A DNA stretch of 64,000 bases from Longimicrobiales bacterium. Its GTDB lineage: Bacteria > Gemmatimonadota > Gemmatimonadetes > Longimicrobiales > Gaopeijiaceae. The stretch is from the NCBI GenBank assembly GCA_958295645.1, contig OY282361.1:2322501-2386500 (forward strand), read 5' to 3'. The number at the start of each line of letters is the position of its first letter. Positions within the stretch are counted from its first letter, which is position 1. This document shows positions 26,269-36,300 of the stretch, one piece after another. The translations under genes were made by a program, and so were the position numbers. The notes below the pieces were generated by a model, which did not search any database, was not told the origin of the DNA, and saw only the letters and a list, made by a program, of their open reading frames with translations.

Positions 26269-29200
26269 ATGCGTAGATGCTTAGCTGTTGCCTTGGCGCT
26301 CGTCATGACGGTTGCGGGCGACGCGAAGGCTCAGAGCGCTGTCGCGAGCGTGACCATCAGCAGCTCGCCGTTGACGGGCACCACGTACGAGCTTGGCGAG
26401 ACCATCGAGGTCACGGTGGGTTTCACTGGCGTGGTGCAGGTGCGCAACAATTTCCAGCCGGGGGTGACGCTGGGGATCGGCTCGGCGACGCGCACAGCGA
26501 AATACGCCTCGGGACACGAGACGAGCTCGCTGGTGTTCCGGTACACGGTGCAGGCGGCGGACAGCGACACGGACGGGATCAGCATCGCGGCGACGGCGTT
26601 AGCCGGGAACATCTATAGGTCCGGATCCCTGATCATGAATCAGGGTCTAGGGAGTAATGCGATCACCAACAGCTCTGGCCACAAGGTGAACGGCATGGCG
26701 GTGACTGCGCCTGTGGTGAGCGGCACGGCGATAGCGAGCAGCCCGGCGAGCGGCGACACCTACGTGCTGGGCGAGCAGATCGACGTGACGGTGACGTTCA
26801 ACAGGCTCGTGGCCGTGACCGGCACGCCGCAGCTGGCGCTGACGATCGGCACGGCGACGCGCCAAGCGAACTACGCCTCGCGCACGGGGACGGCCTTGAC
26901 GTTCAGTTACACGGTGCAGGGGTCCGACGGGGACACGGACGGGATCAGCGTCGCGGCGAGTGCGCTGACGCTGAACAGCGGCACGATCAACGACCCTCGC
27001 AGTGGAGGGGGTGCGGCGACCCTGGGGCTGGGCACGAACGCGATCTCGACTTCGTCGGGCCACAAGGTGAACGGCACGGCGGCGTCGGTTTCTTTAGCCT
27101 TTCCTACGCGAGGCGGCGTCTCTCTTGGCCGCACTCATGAGCTGGGCGAGCAGATCGAGATGACGGTGATATTCACTCATCCGGTGACGGTGACGGGCAC
27201 GCCGCAGGTGGCGCTGGGGATGGGCACGGGGACGCGCCAAGCGAACTACGCCGAGGGCACGGGGACGACCACTCTACTGTTCCGCTACACGGTGGAGGCA
27301 AGCGATTATGAGACCAACGGCATCTTTATTGCAAGGGATGCGCTGACGCTGAACGGCGGGATGATCAACGATGCTCGCGACGGGACGACGGCGGCAAGCT
27401 TAGGGCTGCCTGTACATGCTAGAGGCGACTTTCGCGCGAACGGCAGGCTGGGGCCGCCGGGGGTGAGCGACGTGTCGTTTTCGAGCTCGCCCCTTCCGGC
27501 GAGCGGCAACACGTACGAGCTGGCCGAGCTGATCGAGATCGCGGTGACGTTCAACAAGGCGGTGGCGGTGACGGGTGCGCCGCAGCTGGCGCTGGGGATC
27601 GGCACGGGGACGCGCCAAGCTTCCTACGCCTCGAGGACGGGCACGGCCAGCCTGACGTTCGGCTACCGCGTGCAGTCTGCGGACGAGGACACGGACGGGA
27701 TCAGCGTCGGGGCGAGTGCGCTGACGCTGAACGGCGGAACGATCAATGACGCCGACAACGGCGTGTCGGCGGTACTGGCCCTGGGCGCCAACGCGATCAC
27801 CAACGACGCGCTCCACAAGGTGAACGGCGGAGTGGCGACGGCGCCGGCGGTGTCGAGAGTGTTGGTGGCCAGCGCGCCGGGCGCGAGCGGCGCGTACCGG
27901 CCGGGGAGCGCGATCGTGGTGCACGTGGCGTTCGACCGGGCGGTGGAGGTGACGGGCAAGCCGCGGCTGGCGTTGACGATTGGCGCGAAGCGGCGGCGGG
28001 CGGCGTACGCTTCGGGGAGCGGGACGGCGGTGCTGGTGTTCCGCTACGTGGTGCAGGCAACAACGGACAGGGACTCCGACGGGTTCGGCGTGCCGGCGGA
28101 CGCGCTGTCGCTGAACGGCGGGACGATCAAGATCGCTGGAGGCGCAGTGGACGCGGCGCTGGACTTGGGCGCGCTGGCGTTCGGGAACAACCCGGCGCAC
28201 AAGGTGGACGGCGGTCCCCGCGAGCCGGAGCCGGGTCATGCGCCGGTGTTCGATGGGAAGTCGTACGCGTTCGAGTTGGCGGAGAACGAGGCGGGTCCGG
28301 TGGTGGCGGGCGTGGTGTCGGCGACGGACGCGGACGAGGGCGACGAGGTGTTCTACAAGCTGGAGGAGGGGGACGCGGGGCTGTTCGAGGTGGGGGAGAA
28401 GAGCGGGGAGGTGGTGTACGTGGGCGGGGGCGAGGACTTCGAGGCGGCTTCGGAGCGGCGGCTGGTGGTGTCGGCGTCGGACGTGGGCGGGCTGAAGAGG
28501 GAGGCGGAGGTGGTAGTGGCGGTGGTGGACGAGAAAGAGGCGCCTGTGTTCGAGGCGGGGCCGTACGCGTTCGAGTTGCTGGAGAACGTGGCGGGCCCGG
28601 TGGTGTTGGATACGGTGTCGGCGGCGGACCCGGACGCGGGCGACGCGGTGTCGTACGCGCTGGCGTCGGGCGATGCGGGTCTGTTCGAGGTGAGGGAGCG
28701 GAGCGGGGAGGTGGTCTACGTGGGCGGGGGCGAGGACTACGAGGCGGGGCCGTCGTACAGCTTGGTGGTGCGCGCGACGGACGCCGGCGGGCTGAGCGCG
28801 GAGGCGCCGGTCGTGGTGACGGTGGCCGGCGTGAACGAGGGGCCGGCGTTCGAGGCGGGGCCGTACGCGTTCGAGTTGCTGGAGAACGTGGCGGGCCCGG
28901 TGGTGTTGGATACGGTGTCGGCGGCGGACCCGGACGAAGACGACGCGGTGTCGTACGGGCTGGCGTCCGGGGGCGCGAGTCTGTTCGAGGTGGACGAGCG
29001 GAGCGGGGAGGTGCGTTACGTGGGCGGGGGCGAGGACTACGAGGCGGGGCCGTCGTACAGCTTGGTGGTGCGCGCGACGGACGCCGGCGGGCTGAGCGCG
29101 GAGGCGCCGGTCGTGGTGACGGTGGCCGGCGTGAACGAGGGGCCGGCGTTCGAGGCGGGGCCGTACGCGTTCGAGTTGCTGGAGAACGTGGCGGGCCCGG

Positions 29201-32200
29201 TGGTGTTGGATACGGTGTCGGCGGCGGACCCGGACGCGGGCGACGCGGTGTCGTACGGGCTGGCGTCCGGGGGCGCGGGTCTGTTCGAGGTGGACGAGCG
29301 GAGCGGGGAGGTGGTGTACGTGGGCGGGGGCGAGGACTACGAGGCGGGGCCGTCGTACAGCTTGGTGGTGCGCGCGACGGACGCCGGCGGGCTGAGCGCG
29401 GAGGCGCCGGTCGTGGTGACGGTGGCCGGCGTGAACGAGGGGCCGGCGTTCGAGGCGGGGCCGTACGCGTTCGAGTTGCTGGAGAACGTGGCGGGCCCGG
29501 TGGTGTTGGATACGGTGTCGGCGGCGGACCCGGACGAAGACGACGCGGTGTCGTACGGGCTGGCGTCCGGGGGCGCGGGTCTGTTCGAGGTGGACGAGCG
29601 GAGCGGGGAGGTGGTGTACGTGGGCGGGGGCGAGGACTACGAGGCGGGGCCGTCGTACAGCTTGGTGGTGCGCGCGACGGACGCCGGCGGGCTGAGCGCG
29701 GAGGCGCCGGTCGTGGTGACGGTGGCCGGCGTGAACGAGGGGCCGGCGTTCGAGGCGGGGCCGTACGCGTTCGAGTTGCTGGAGAACGTGGCGGGCCCGG
29801 TGGTGTTGGATACGGTGTCGGCGGCGGACCCGGACGCGGGCGACGCGGTGTCGTACGGGCTGGCGTCCGGGGGCGCGGGTCTGTTCGAGGTGGACGAGCG
29901 GAGCGGGGAGGTGCGTTACGTGGGCGGGGGCGAGGACTACGAGGCGGGGCCGTCGTACAGCTTGGTGGTGCGCGCGACGGACGCCGGCGGGCTGAGCGCG
30001 GAGGCGCTGGTCGCCGTGACGGTGGCCGGCGTGAACGAGGGGCCGGCGTTCGAGGCGGGGCCGTACGCGTTCGAGTTGCTGGAGAACGTGGCGGGCCCGG
30101 TGGTGTTGGATACGGTGTCGGCGGCGGACCCGGACGAAGACGACGCGGTGTCGTACGGGCTGGCGTCCGGGGGCGCGGGTCTGTTCGAGGTGGACGAGCG
30201 GAGCGGGGAGGTGCGTTACGTGGGCGGGGGCGAGGACTACGAGGCGGGGCCGTCGTACAGCTTGGTGGTGCGCGCGACGGACGCCGGCGGGCTGAGCGCG
30301 GAGGCGCTGGTCGCCGTGACGGTGGCCGGCGTGAACGAGGGGCCGGCGTTCGAGGCGGGGCCGTACGCGTTCGAGTTGCTGGAGAACGTGGCGGGCCCGG
30401 TGGTGTTGGATACGGTGTCGGCGGCGGACCCGGACGAAGACGACGCGGTGTCGTACGGGCTGGCGTCGGGCGGTGCGGGCCTGTTCGAGGTGGACGAGAC
30501 GAGCGGCGAGGTGCGCTACGTGGGCGCGGGCGAGGACTTCGAGGCGGAGCCGTCGTACAGTTTGGCGGTGCGGGCGACGGACGGGGGCGAGCTGAGCGCG
30601 GAGGCGCTGGTCGCCGTGACGGTGACCGACGAGAACGAAGGGCCGGCGTTCGAGGCGGGGTCGTACGCGTTCGATCTGGCCGAGAACGTGGCGGGCCCGG
30701 TGGTGGTGGGCGTGGTGTCGGCGGCGGACCCGGACGAGGGCGACGCGGTGTCGTACGAACTGGCGCCGGGGGGCGGGGCTCTGTTCGAGGTGGACGAGCG
30801 GAGCGGCGAAGTGCGCTACGTGGGGGCGGGCGAAAACTACGAGGACGGGCCGTCGTACAGCTTGGCGGTGCGCGCGACGGACGCCGGCGGACTGAGCGCG
30901 GAGGCGCTGGTCGCCGTGACGGTGACCGACGTGAACGAAGGGCCGGAGGCGAGCGTGCCCGTCGCGCCCGTGGCGCTCGAGGCGCACGGGAGCGCGGCGC
31001 ACGTGGACTTGGCGGCGCACTTCTGGGACCCGGACGGCGACGCGATGCGCTACGCGGCGGAGTCGTCGGCGCCGGGCACGGCCGAGGTGGTGGTCGAGGG
31101 GGCGCGTCTGACGATCTCGCCGAAGTCGGTCGGCACGGCCGTGGTGACGGCGACGGCGACGGACCCGGACGGGCTGGAGGCGTCGCAGCAGGTGCAGGTG
31201 ACGGTGGAGGCGTCGCGCTCGGAGCGGGAGCGCGCGATGAAGCTGGCGCTGGCGTCGTTCGGACGGTCGCTGGGCACGGAGACGGTCGAGGCCGTGGGCG
31301 GCCGGCTGGGCGTCGAGAGCTCGGGCGCGCCCGGCGGCTCGCACGTGCAGCTGGGCGGCCGGTCCGCGGGCTGCGCGGCCGCCGGCGAGTCGTGCGGGCT
31401 CGAGTCGCTGGCGCGCACGGCCTCAGGGCTGCTGGGCCTGCGGCTCGTCGTGCCGTCGCACGAGGGCGGGCCGGGCATGAGCGTCGACGGAGCGGACCTG
31501 CTGTTCGGCGGCGGATCCGCCATGGCCGGCGCGAATGGCGGGGGCCGGTTCGGCGGCGGGCTCGGCGCCTACCAGGGCCAGCAGGAGGGCGCGGCGCTGC
31601 CCCAGACGGGCGGCTTCGAGTTCGGCCCCGTGTCGGGCCGCGACCTGCTGTCGCGGAGTTCGTTCCAGCTGTCCTTCGGCGGCTCCCCGGATGCCGGCGC
31701 CTCCAACGCCGCAACGGCGCTGGGCGACGGCGCCCCGGAGGCCACGAACGCCCAGGACGGCGACAGGGCCAACCCGTCCGGCTCGGCCTCCCGCTGGACG
31801 CTCTGGGGCCGAGCCAACGCGGCGGGCTTCGAGGGCCGTCCCGGCGACGGCTTCAGCCTGGAGGGACGAACGCGCTCGGCCTACCTGGGGCTGGACTACC
31901 GGTTCGCGCCGGGCTTCCTGGCCGGCTTGGCCGCCTCGCGCAGCGCCCTCGACTCCGACTTCGAGAGCGCGGTCAACGGCGCGGGCGCGCTGGACGCCAA
32001 CCTGACGAGCCTGTACCCGTACTTCCACTGGTCGCCGCGCCCGGGGCTGGGCCTGTGGGGTCTCGTGGGCGCGGGCCGCGGCCGGGCCGACTTGACGGAG
32101 CGCGGGACGGACCGCTTCAGCGCGGACTTGTCCATGCGCATGACGGCGGCGGGCGTTCGCCAGGCGCTCGGGGGCAGCTTCGCGCTCAAGGCCGACGCGT

Positions 32201-32910
32201 TCGCCGTGCGCATCCGGTCCGACGAGGCCGCCGGCTTGGCGGGCGTGTCTGCCGCCGCCCAGCGCCTGCGCCTGGCGCCCGAGCTCGCCGGCCGCTGGAC
32301 GGTCGGCGGGAGCATGGCGCTGCATGCGCGCGTCGAGGCGGGCGGCCGCTTCGACGGCGGCGACGCCGAGACGGGCATGGGCGCGGAGGCGGGCGGCTCG
32401 ATCGGGCTCTCGCACCAAGCCACGGGGCTGACCGCGGAGGCCCGGGGCCGCGCGCTGGTCGCCCACCAGGAGGACGGCTTCCGCGACTGGGGAGCGAGCT
32501 TTTCTCTGCGGTTGCAGCCGGGACGGGACGAAGGAGGCCCGTCGTTCTCGCTCGAGCCCTCCTGGGGCAACGCGACCGGCGGCGCCGGCGCTCTGTGGCG
32601 GGAGGCCGCCGCCGGGCTGGAACCCGCGCTCGCCTCCGCCGCCGCCGCAGGCCGGATGGCCGTCGAGTTCGGCTATGGAGTCGTTCTGCCCGGCGGCGGC
32701 ATGCTCACGCCCTTCGGACGCTGGAGCAGAGAAGGCGCGCCGGGACACCGCCTGAACGTGGGGATCGGCGCGGAGCGGGCCGGCGCCCGGCAGCCGGCAG
32801 AGGCGGCCCCGCTGCGCTTCGCGCTGCGTCTCTTCGGCGAGCAGGTCTCCGACGGCCTGCTGCCGCCGCAACGCAGACTCAACCTCGTCGGCTCGGTCAG
32901 CTTCCGGTAG
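26269..32910 (+). CDS. Giant autotransporter adhesin with SwmB-like and cadherin-type repeats
   Basis: 2213 residues. I chose the ATG at 26269, after CGGAGGAG; earlier in-frame starts lack a signal peptide. Residues 1-22 are the signal (LAVALALVMTVAG). Residues 25-650 hold five ~110-residue repeats with the signature TYELGE.I.VTV.F and DTDGIS. Residues 658-1558 hold nine 100-residue cadherin-like repeats (YAFEL.ENVAGPVV, DPDEGDAVSY, SGEVRYVG, YSLVVRATDAGGLSAEA). Residues ~1561-1650 are one Ig-like domain. From ~1841 a C-terminal beta-barrel (SRWTLWGRANAAGFEG...LNLVGSVSF) resembles type V autotransporter domains and ends in Phe-Arg. The likely role is calcium-dependent adhesion; expression is unlinked to neighbours. 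Confidence 0.85.
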   Translation: MRRCLAVALALVMTVAGDAKAQSAVASVTISSSPLTGTTYELGETIEVTVGFTGVVQVRNNFQPGVTLGIGSATRTAKYASGHETSSLVFRYTVQAADSDTDGISIAATALAGNIYRSGSLIMNQGLGSNAITNSSGHKVNGMAVTAPVVSGTAIASSPASGDTYVLGEQIDVTVTFNRLVAVTGTPQLALTIGTATRQANYASRTGTALTFSYTVQGSDGDTDGISVAASALTLNSGTINDPRSGGGAATLGLGTNAISTSSGHKVNGTAASVSLAFPTRGGVSLGRTHELGEQIEMTVIFTHPVTVTGTPQVALGMGTGTRQANYAEGTGTTTLLFRYTVEASDYETNGIFIARDALTLNGGMINDARDGTTAASLGLPVHARGDFRANGRLGPPGVSDVSFSSSPLPASGNTYELAELIEIAVTFNKAVAVTGAPQLALGIGTGTRQASYASRTGTASLTFGYRVQSADEDTDGISVGASALTLNGGTINDADNGVSAVLALGANAITNDALHKVNGGVATAPAVSRVLVASAPGASGAYRPGSAIVVHVAFDRAVEVTGKPRLALTIGAKRRRAAYASGSGTAVLVFRYVVQATTDRDSDGFGVPADALSLNGGTIKIAGGAVDAALDLGALAFGNNPAHKVDGGPREPEPGHAPVFDGKSYAFELAENEAGPVVAGVVSATDADEGDEVFYKLEEGDAGLFEVGEKSGEVVYVGGGEDFEAASERRLVVSASDVGGLKREAEVVVAVVDEKEAPVFEAGPYAFELLENVAGPVVLDTVSAADPDAGDAVSYALASGDAGLFEVRERSGEVVYVGGGEDYEAGPSYSLVVRATDAGGLSAEAPVVVTVAGVNEGPAFEAGPYAFELLENVAGPVVLDTVSAADPDEDDAVSYGLASGGASLFEVDERSGEVRYVGGGEDYEAGPSYSLVVRATDAGGLSAEAPVVVTVAGVNEGPAFEAGPYAFELLENVAGPVVLDTVSAADPDAGDAVSYGLASGGAGLFEVDERSGEVVYVGGGEDYEAGPSYSLVVRATDAGGLSAEAPVVVTVAGVNEGPAFEAGPYAFELLENVAGPVVLDTVSAADPDEDDAVSYGLASGGAGLFEVDERSGEVVYVGGGEDYEAGPSYSLVVRATDAGGLSAEAPVVVTVAGVNEGPAFEAGPYAFELLENVAGPVVLDTVSAADPDAGDAVSYGLASGGAGLFEVDERSGEVRYVGGGEDYEAGPSYSLVVRATDAGGLSAEALVAVTVAGVNEGPAFEAGPYAFELLENVAGPVVLDTVSAADPDEDDAVSYGLASGGAGLFEVDERSGEVRYVGGGEDYEAGPSYSLVVRATDAGGLSAEALVAVTVAGVNEGPAFEAGPYAFELLENVAGPVVLDTVSAADPDEDDAVSYGLASGGAGLFEVDETSGEVRYVGAGEDFEAEPSYSLAVRATDGGELSAEALVAVTVTDENEGPAFEAGSYAFDLAENVAGPVVVGVVSAADPDEGDAVSYELAPGGGALFEVDERSGEVRYVGAGENYEDGPSYSLAVRATDAGGLSAEALVAVTVTDVNEGPEASVPVAPVALEAHGSAAHVDLAAHFWDPDGDAMRYAAESSAPGTAEVVVEGARLTISPKSVGTAVVTATATDPDGLEASQQVQVTVEASRSERERAMKLALASFGRSLGTETVEAVGGRLGVESSGAPGGSHVQLGGRSAGCAAAGESCGLESLARTASGLLGLRLVVPSHEGGPGMSVDGADLLFGGGSAMAGANGGGRFGGGLGAYQGQQEGAALPQTGGFEFGPVSGRDLLSRSSFQLSFGGSPDAGASNAATALGDGAPEATNAQDGDRANPSGSASRWTLWGRANAAGFEGRPGDGFSLEGRTRSAYLGLDYRFAPGFLAGLAASRSALDSDFESAVNGAGALDANLTSLYPYFHWSPRPGLGLWGLVGAGRGRADLTERGTDRFSADLSMRMTAAGVRQALGGSFALKADAFAVRIRSDEAAGLAGVSAAAQRLRLAPELAGRWTVGGSMALHARVEAGGRFDGGDAETGMGAEAGGSIGLSHQATGLTAEARGRALVAHQEDGFRDWGASFSLRLQPGRDEGGPSFSLEPSWGNATGGAGALWREAAAGLEPALASAAAAGRMAVEFGYGVVLPGGGMLTPFGRWSREGAPGHRLNVGIGAERAGARQPAEAAPLRFALRLFGEQVSDGLLPPQRRLNLVGSVSFR
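28261..30960 (+). repeat. Nine tandem 300-bp repeats encoding cadherin domains
   Basis: Units begin at 28261, 28561, 28861, 29161, 29461, 29761, 30061, 30361 and 30661 with an exact 300-bp period and no indels. Units 3-7 are almost identical at the DNA level; units 1, 8 and 9 have diverged. Units 2-7 alternate between PDAGD and PDEDD at the same position, giving a higher-order 600-bp period. Confidence 0.95.
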
Positions 32911-32920
32911 GTCCGAGACG

Positions 32921-32965
32921 GCGAGGCGGAGCGCGCCCGCTCGGCGACGGCGCGCTCCGCCTCCT
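32921..32965 (+). terminator. Strong hairpin terminator after the adhesin gene
   Basis: The arms 32923-32937 and 32949-32963 are perfectly complementary over 15 bp (GAGGCGGAGCGCGCC) with an 11-nt loop, starting 12 nt past the stop codon. No T-tract follows, so it may act with Rho or as an mRNA 3' stabiliser. Confidence 0.7.
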
Positions 32966-33069
32966 CGCGGACATGCCGGCGCCACGGATGGTTCGGTCCC
33001 GGCTTCGGCGGCTCCGGCCTTGGACGCGACGGCGCAGATTCCGAAGCGTTCAGCGCGGCTAGCTAGCCG

Positions 33070-33360
33070 CTAGTTCCCGGACAACACCTCCGCGATCTTG
33101 GCCCAGTAGACGCCGGCGCCGGCCGAGCCCTCCAGCGCCACGGCCAAGTAGGGGCGTCCGGCCTTCGCCGTGGACCGCCGGGGGCCGCCCAAGCGCGTAC
33201 CTCGGTGGTCCAGCGGGCGCCCATGGCTCGTTCCTGAGGCAGATCGGTGGCTGCCACAACGCCGTAGGACGGGTTGAACACCACGTCAAGGTACTCGTAC
33301 CCCATCGACTCTGCCTCCGCCGGAACCGCCGCCGCGTCCACCACGTCCTTGTCGGCGCAG
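33070..33360 (-). pseudogene. Truncated, frameshifted gene remnant at the CRISPR trailer
   Basis: The leftward reading shows coding-like sequence VDAAAVPAEAESMGYEYLD near 33345-33290 and RAMGARWTTEVRAW near 33225. One frame change near 33175 then leads to AGRPYLAVALEGSAGAG...EVLSGN and a TAG at 33070. The 5' end is lost exactly where the most degenerate CRISPR repeat begins (33361). I do not recognise the family. It shows that the old end of the array lies inside a former gene. Confidence 0.5.
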
Positions 33361-36300
33361 AATCCGACAAGGCCGGGGCCGAGACCCCGGCAACACGCCA
33401 ACTTCCGACGCGAATATGGACTGAATCTCAGCGCTCAACGAAGGCCGGGGCCGAGACCCCGGCAACACGAAGCGAGGCGGCAAAAGGCAAGATTCGCATA
33501 AGATCGCTCAACGAAGGCCGGGGCCGAGACCCCGGCAACACTTCTGGCAACATGTTATGGGAATCCGTTTGGCGTAGGCCGCTCAACGAAGGCCGGGGCC
33601 GAGACCCCGGCAACACGAGGCAGCTATCCGACTCAGGTTCCGGGAGAGCCAGCGCTCAACGAAGGCCGGGGCCGAGACCCCGGCAACACGAGCAGCGCCG
33701 GTTGGACGCGTCCGCCCGTAGGCTCGCTCAACGAAGGCCGGGGCCGAGACCCCGGCAACACTCGATCTTGCGGAGGGCGCGCGCGCCCTTCTTCACCGCT
33801 CAACGAAGGCCGGGGCCGAGACCCCGGCAACACGCCAGCAGCGTGACGAACCACTTCCAACCTCCTCCGCTCAACGAAGGCCGGGGCCGAGACCCCGGCA
33901 ACACCCGATCGACGCGAAGCGCCACAAGCGCCGACACGACGCTCAACGAAGGCCGGGGCCGAGACCCCGGCAACACCCGCTGCTGGCGCCGGTGGTCGAG
34001 GATCTGTGGATGCTCGCTCAACGAAGGCCGGGGCCGAGACCCCGGCAACACGCCGACTGGCTGCCGATGCGCGAGCCGGCGCGCGAGTGCGCTCAACGAA
34101 GGCCGGGGCCGAGACCCCGGCAACACCACGCCGTCGGCCCGCGCGGGGGACCCGCAGAAGGTCGCTCAACGAAGGCCGGGGCCGAGACCCCGGCAACACC
34201 CGCTGCTGGCGCCAGTGGTCGAAGATTTGTGGATGCTCGCTCAACGAAGGCCGGGGCCGAGACCCCGGCAACACACGAGATCGCCTTCGAGCCTTTCACC
34301 AACGGATTTCGCTCAACGAAGGCCGGGGCCGAGACCCCGGCAACACGCTCCGAGGATTGGTCCAGAATGGGCCCAGACGTGACCGCTCAACGAAGGCCGG
34401 GGCCGAGACCCCGGCAACACTCGATGGACCTGTTGTACTCATCAACCTTCTTGTTCGCTCAACGAAGGCCGGGGCCGAGACCCCGGCAACACCCGCAGGA
34501 ACCGTTCGTGCTGGGCGCAGTGCAAGTCTCGCTCAACGAAGGCCGGGGCCGAGACCCCGGCAACACAGGATCATGTCGGAGTACACCAGCGACGGTGATC
34601 AGTACGCTCAACGAAGGCCGGGGCCGAGACCCCGGCAACACCGCCCATTGGCCGTTGGCCGTCGTCCCCATACCCAAGCGCTCAACGAAGGCCGGGGCCG
34701 AGACCCCGGCAACACCCGTCGCAGGCTTGTCGTCCTCGCCGCCCGTCCAGTCCGCTCAACGAAGGCCGGGGCCGAGACCCCGGCAACACGCCTGCGCCCC
34801 GTGGGAGCCGGTCGTGACCAACGTCGCTCAACGAAGGCCGGGGCCGAGACCCCGGCAACACGCCCTCTCAAACCCCGCGCAACTCCCGTCCTCGCGCGCT
34901 CAACGAAGGCCGGGGCCGAGACCCCGGCAACACCCGTCGCAGGCTTGTCGTCCTCGCCGCCCGTCCAGTCCGCTCAACGAAGGCCGGGGCCGAGACCCCG
35001 GCAACACCGTTCAGCTTCTTTCGTTACGTACTGCACTTCTTTCGCTCAACGAAGGCCGGGGCCGAGACCCCGGCAACACCATTCAAGCGCGCGGCCGTCC
35101 CGCGCTCGGCCGAGAGCGCTCAACGAAGGCCGGGGCCGAGACCCCGGCAACACAACAAATGCACGTGCGCGCGTTTGTCGGCCTTGGACGCTCAACGAAG
35201 GCCGGGGCCGAGACCCCGGCAACACGTGGGCCAGGGGACGGGGATGGCCTTGGCTGGCAGCGCTCAACGAAGGCCGGGGCCGAGACCCCGGCAACACGCC
35301 GGACTACGCCGGCGCCGAGCACTGGCGCAGGGCGCTCAACGAAGGCCGGGGCCGAGACCCCGGCAACACAGCGCGCTGCGGCCGGATTTGCGGGCGCGGG
35401 CAGGGGACGCTCAACGAAGGCCGGGGCCGAGACCCCGGCAACACTTGCTCCTCGACGGCGCCGCCGCAATGACGGCAGCACGCTCAACGAAGGCCGGGGC
35501 CGAGACCCCGGCAACACGGCCCTTCGCGTCGAGCGGCTCGCGGATCAGGCAATACGCTCAACGAAGGCCGGGGCCGAGACCCCGGCAACACTTGGACGCC
35601 AAAATCTTCGTCTTCCGGTTCAGGCTCGCTCAACGAAGGCCGGGGCCGAGACCCCGGCAACACCGCCAAGCCCCACGTGCGCCACGTGCGAGAACAACGG
35701 CCGCTCAACGAAGGCCGGGGCCGAGACCCCGGCAACACCGCCAAGCCCCACGTGCGCCACGTGCGAGAACAACGGCCGCTCAACGAAGGCCGGGGCCGAG
35801 ACCCCGGCAACACGCCTGGCTGCCGTGCGCGCCGGTGATCGTGAAGGTCGCTCAACGAAGGCCGGGGCCGAGACCCCGGCAACACAAAGACGTAGGGCGC
35901 CACCTGCCCCGCTCGTCCTCCGCTCAACGAAGGCCGGGGCCGAGACCCCGGCAACACGGGCCGACGCGCTTCCGCTCCGACACGATGTCGCCCGCTCAAC
36001 GAAGGCCGGGGCCGAGACCCCGGCAACACACCAATGCGCCAGCCGTGTCCACGATGATCGTGTCCGCTCAACGAAGGCCGGGGCCGAGACCCCGGCAACA
36101 CCAGGATGAATGGAGTTGCATACTTCTGATTGTTTCGTCGCTCAACGAAGGCCGGGGCCGAGACCCCGGCAACACGTCTCGCAGGTCCTGTGACGCCGCG
36201 CAGGGCCGACGCTCAACGAAGGCCGGGGCCGAGACCCCGGCAACACCCGCCGGCGGGCGCGTCCTGGGCGTCCGCGGCTTCCGCTCAACGAAGGCCGGGG

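Noticed and set aside
27400-31714. Very long minus-strand open frames opposite the adhesin (over 1000 codons).
   Set aside because: They are Arg/Pro/His-rich mirror frames of the cadherin repeats, caused by GC-rich third positions and the 300-bp period.
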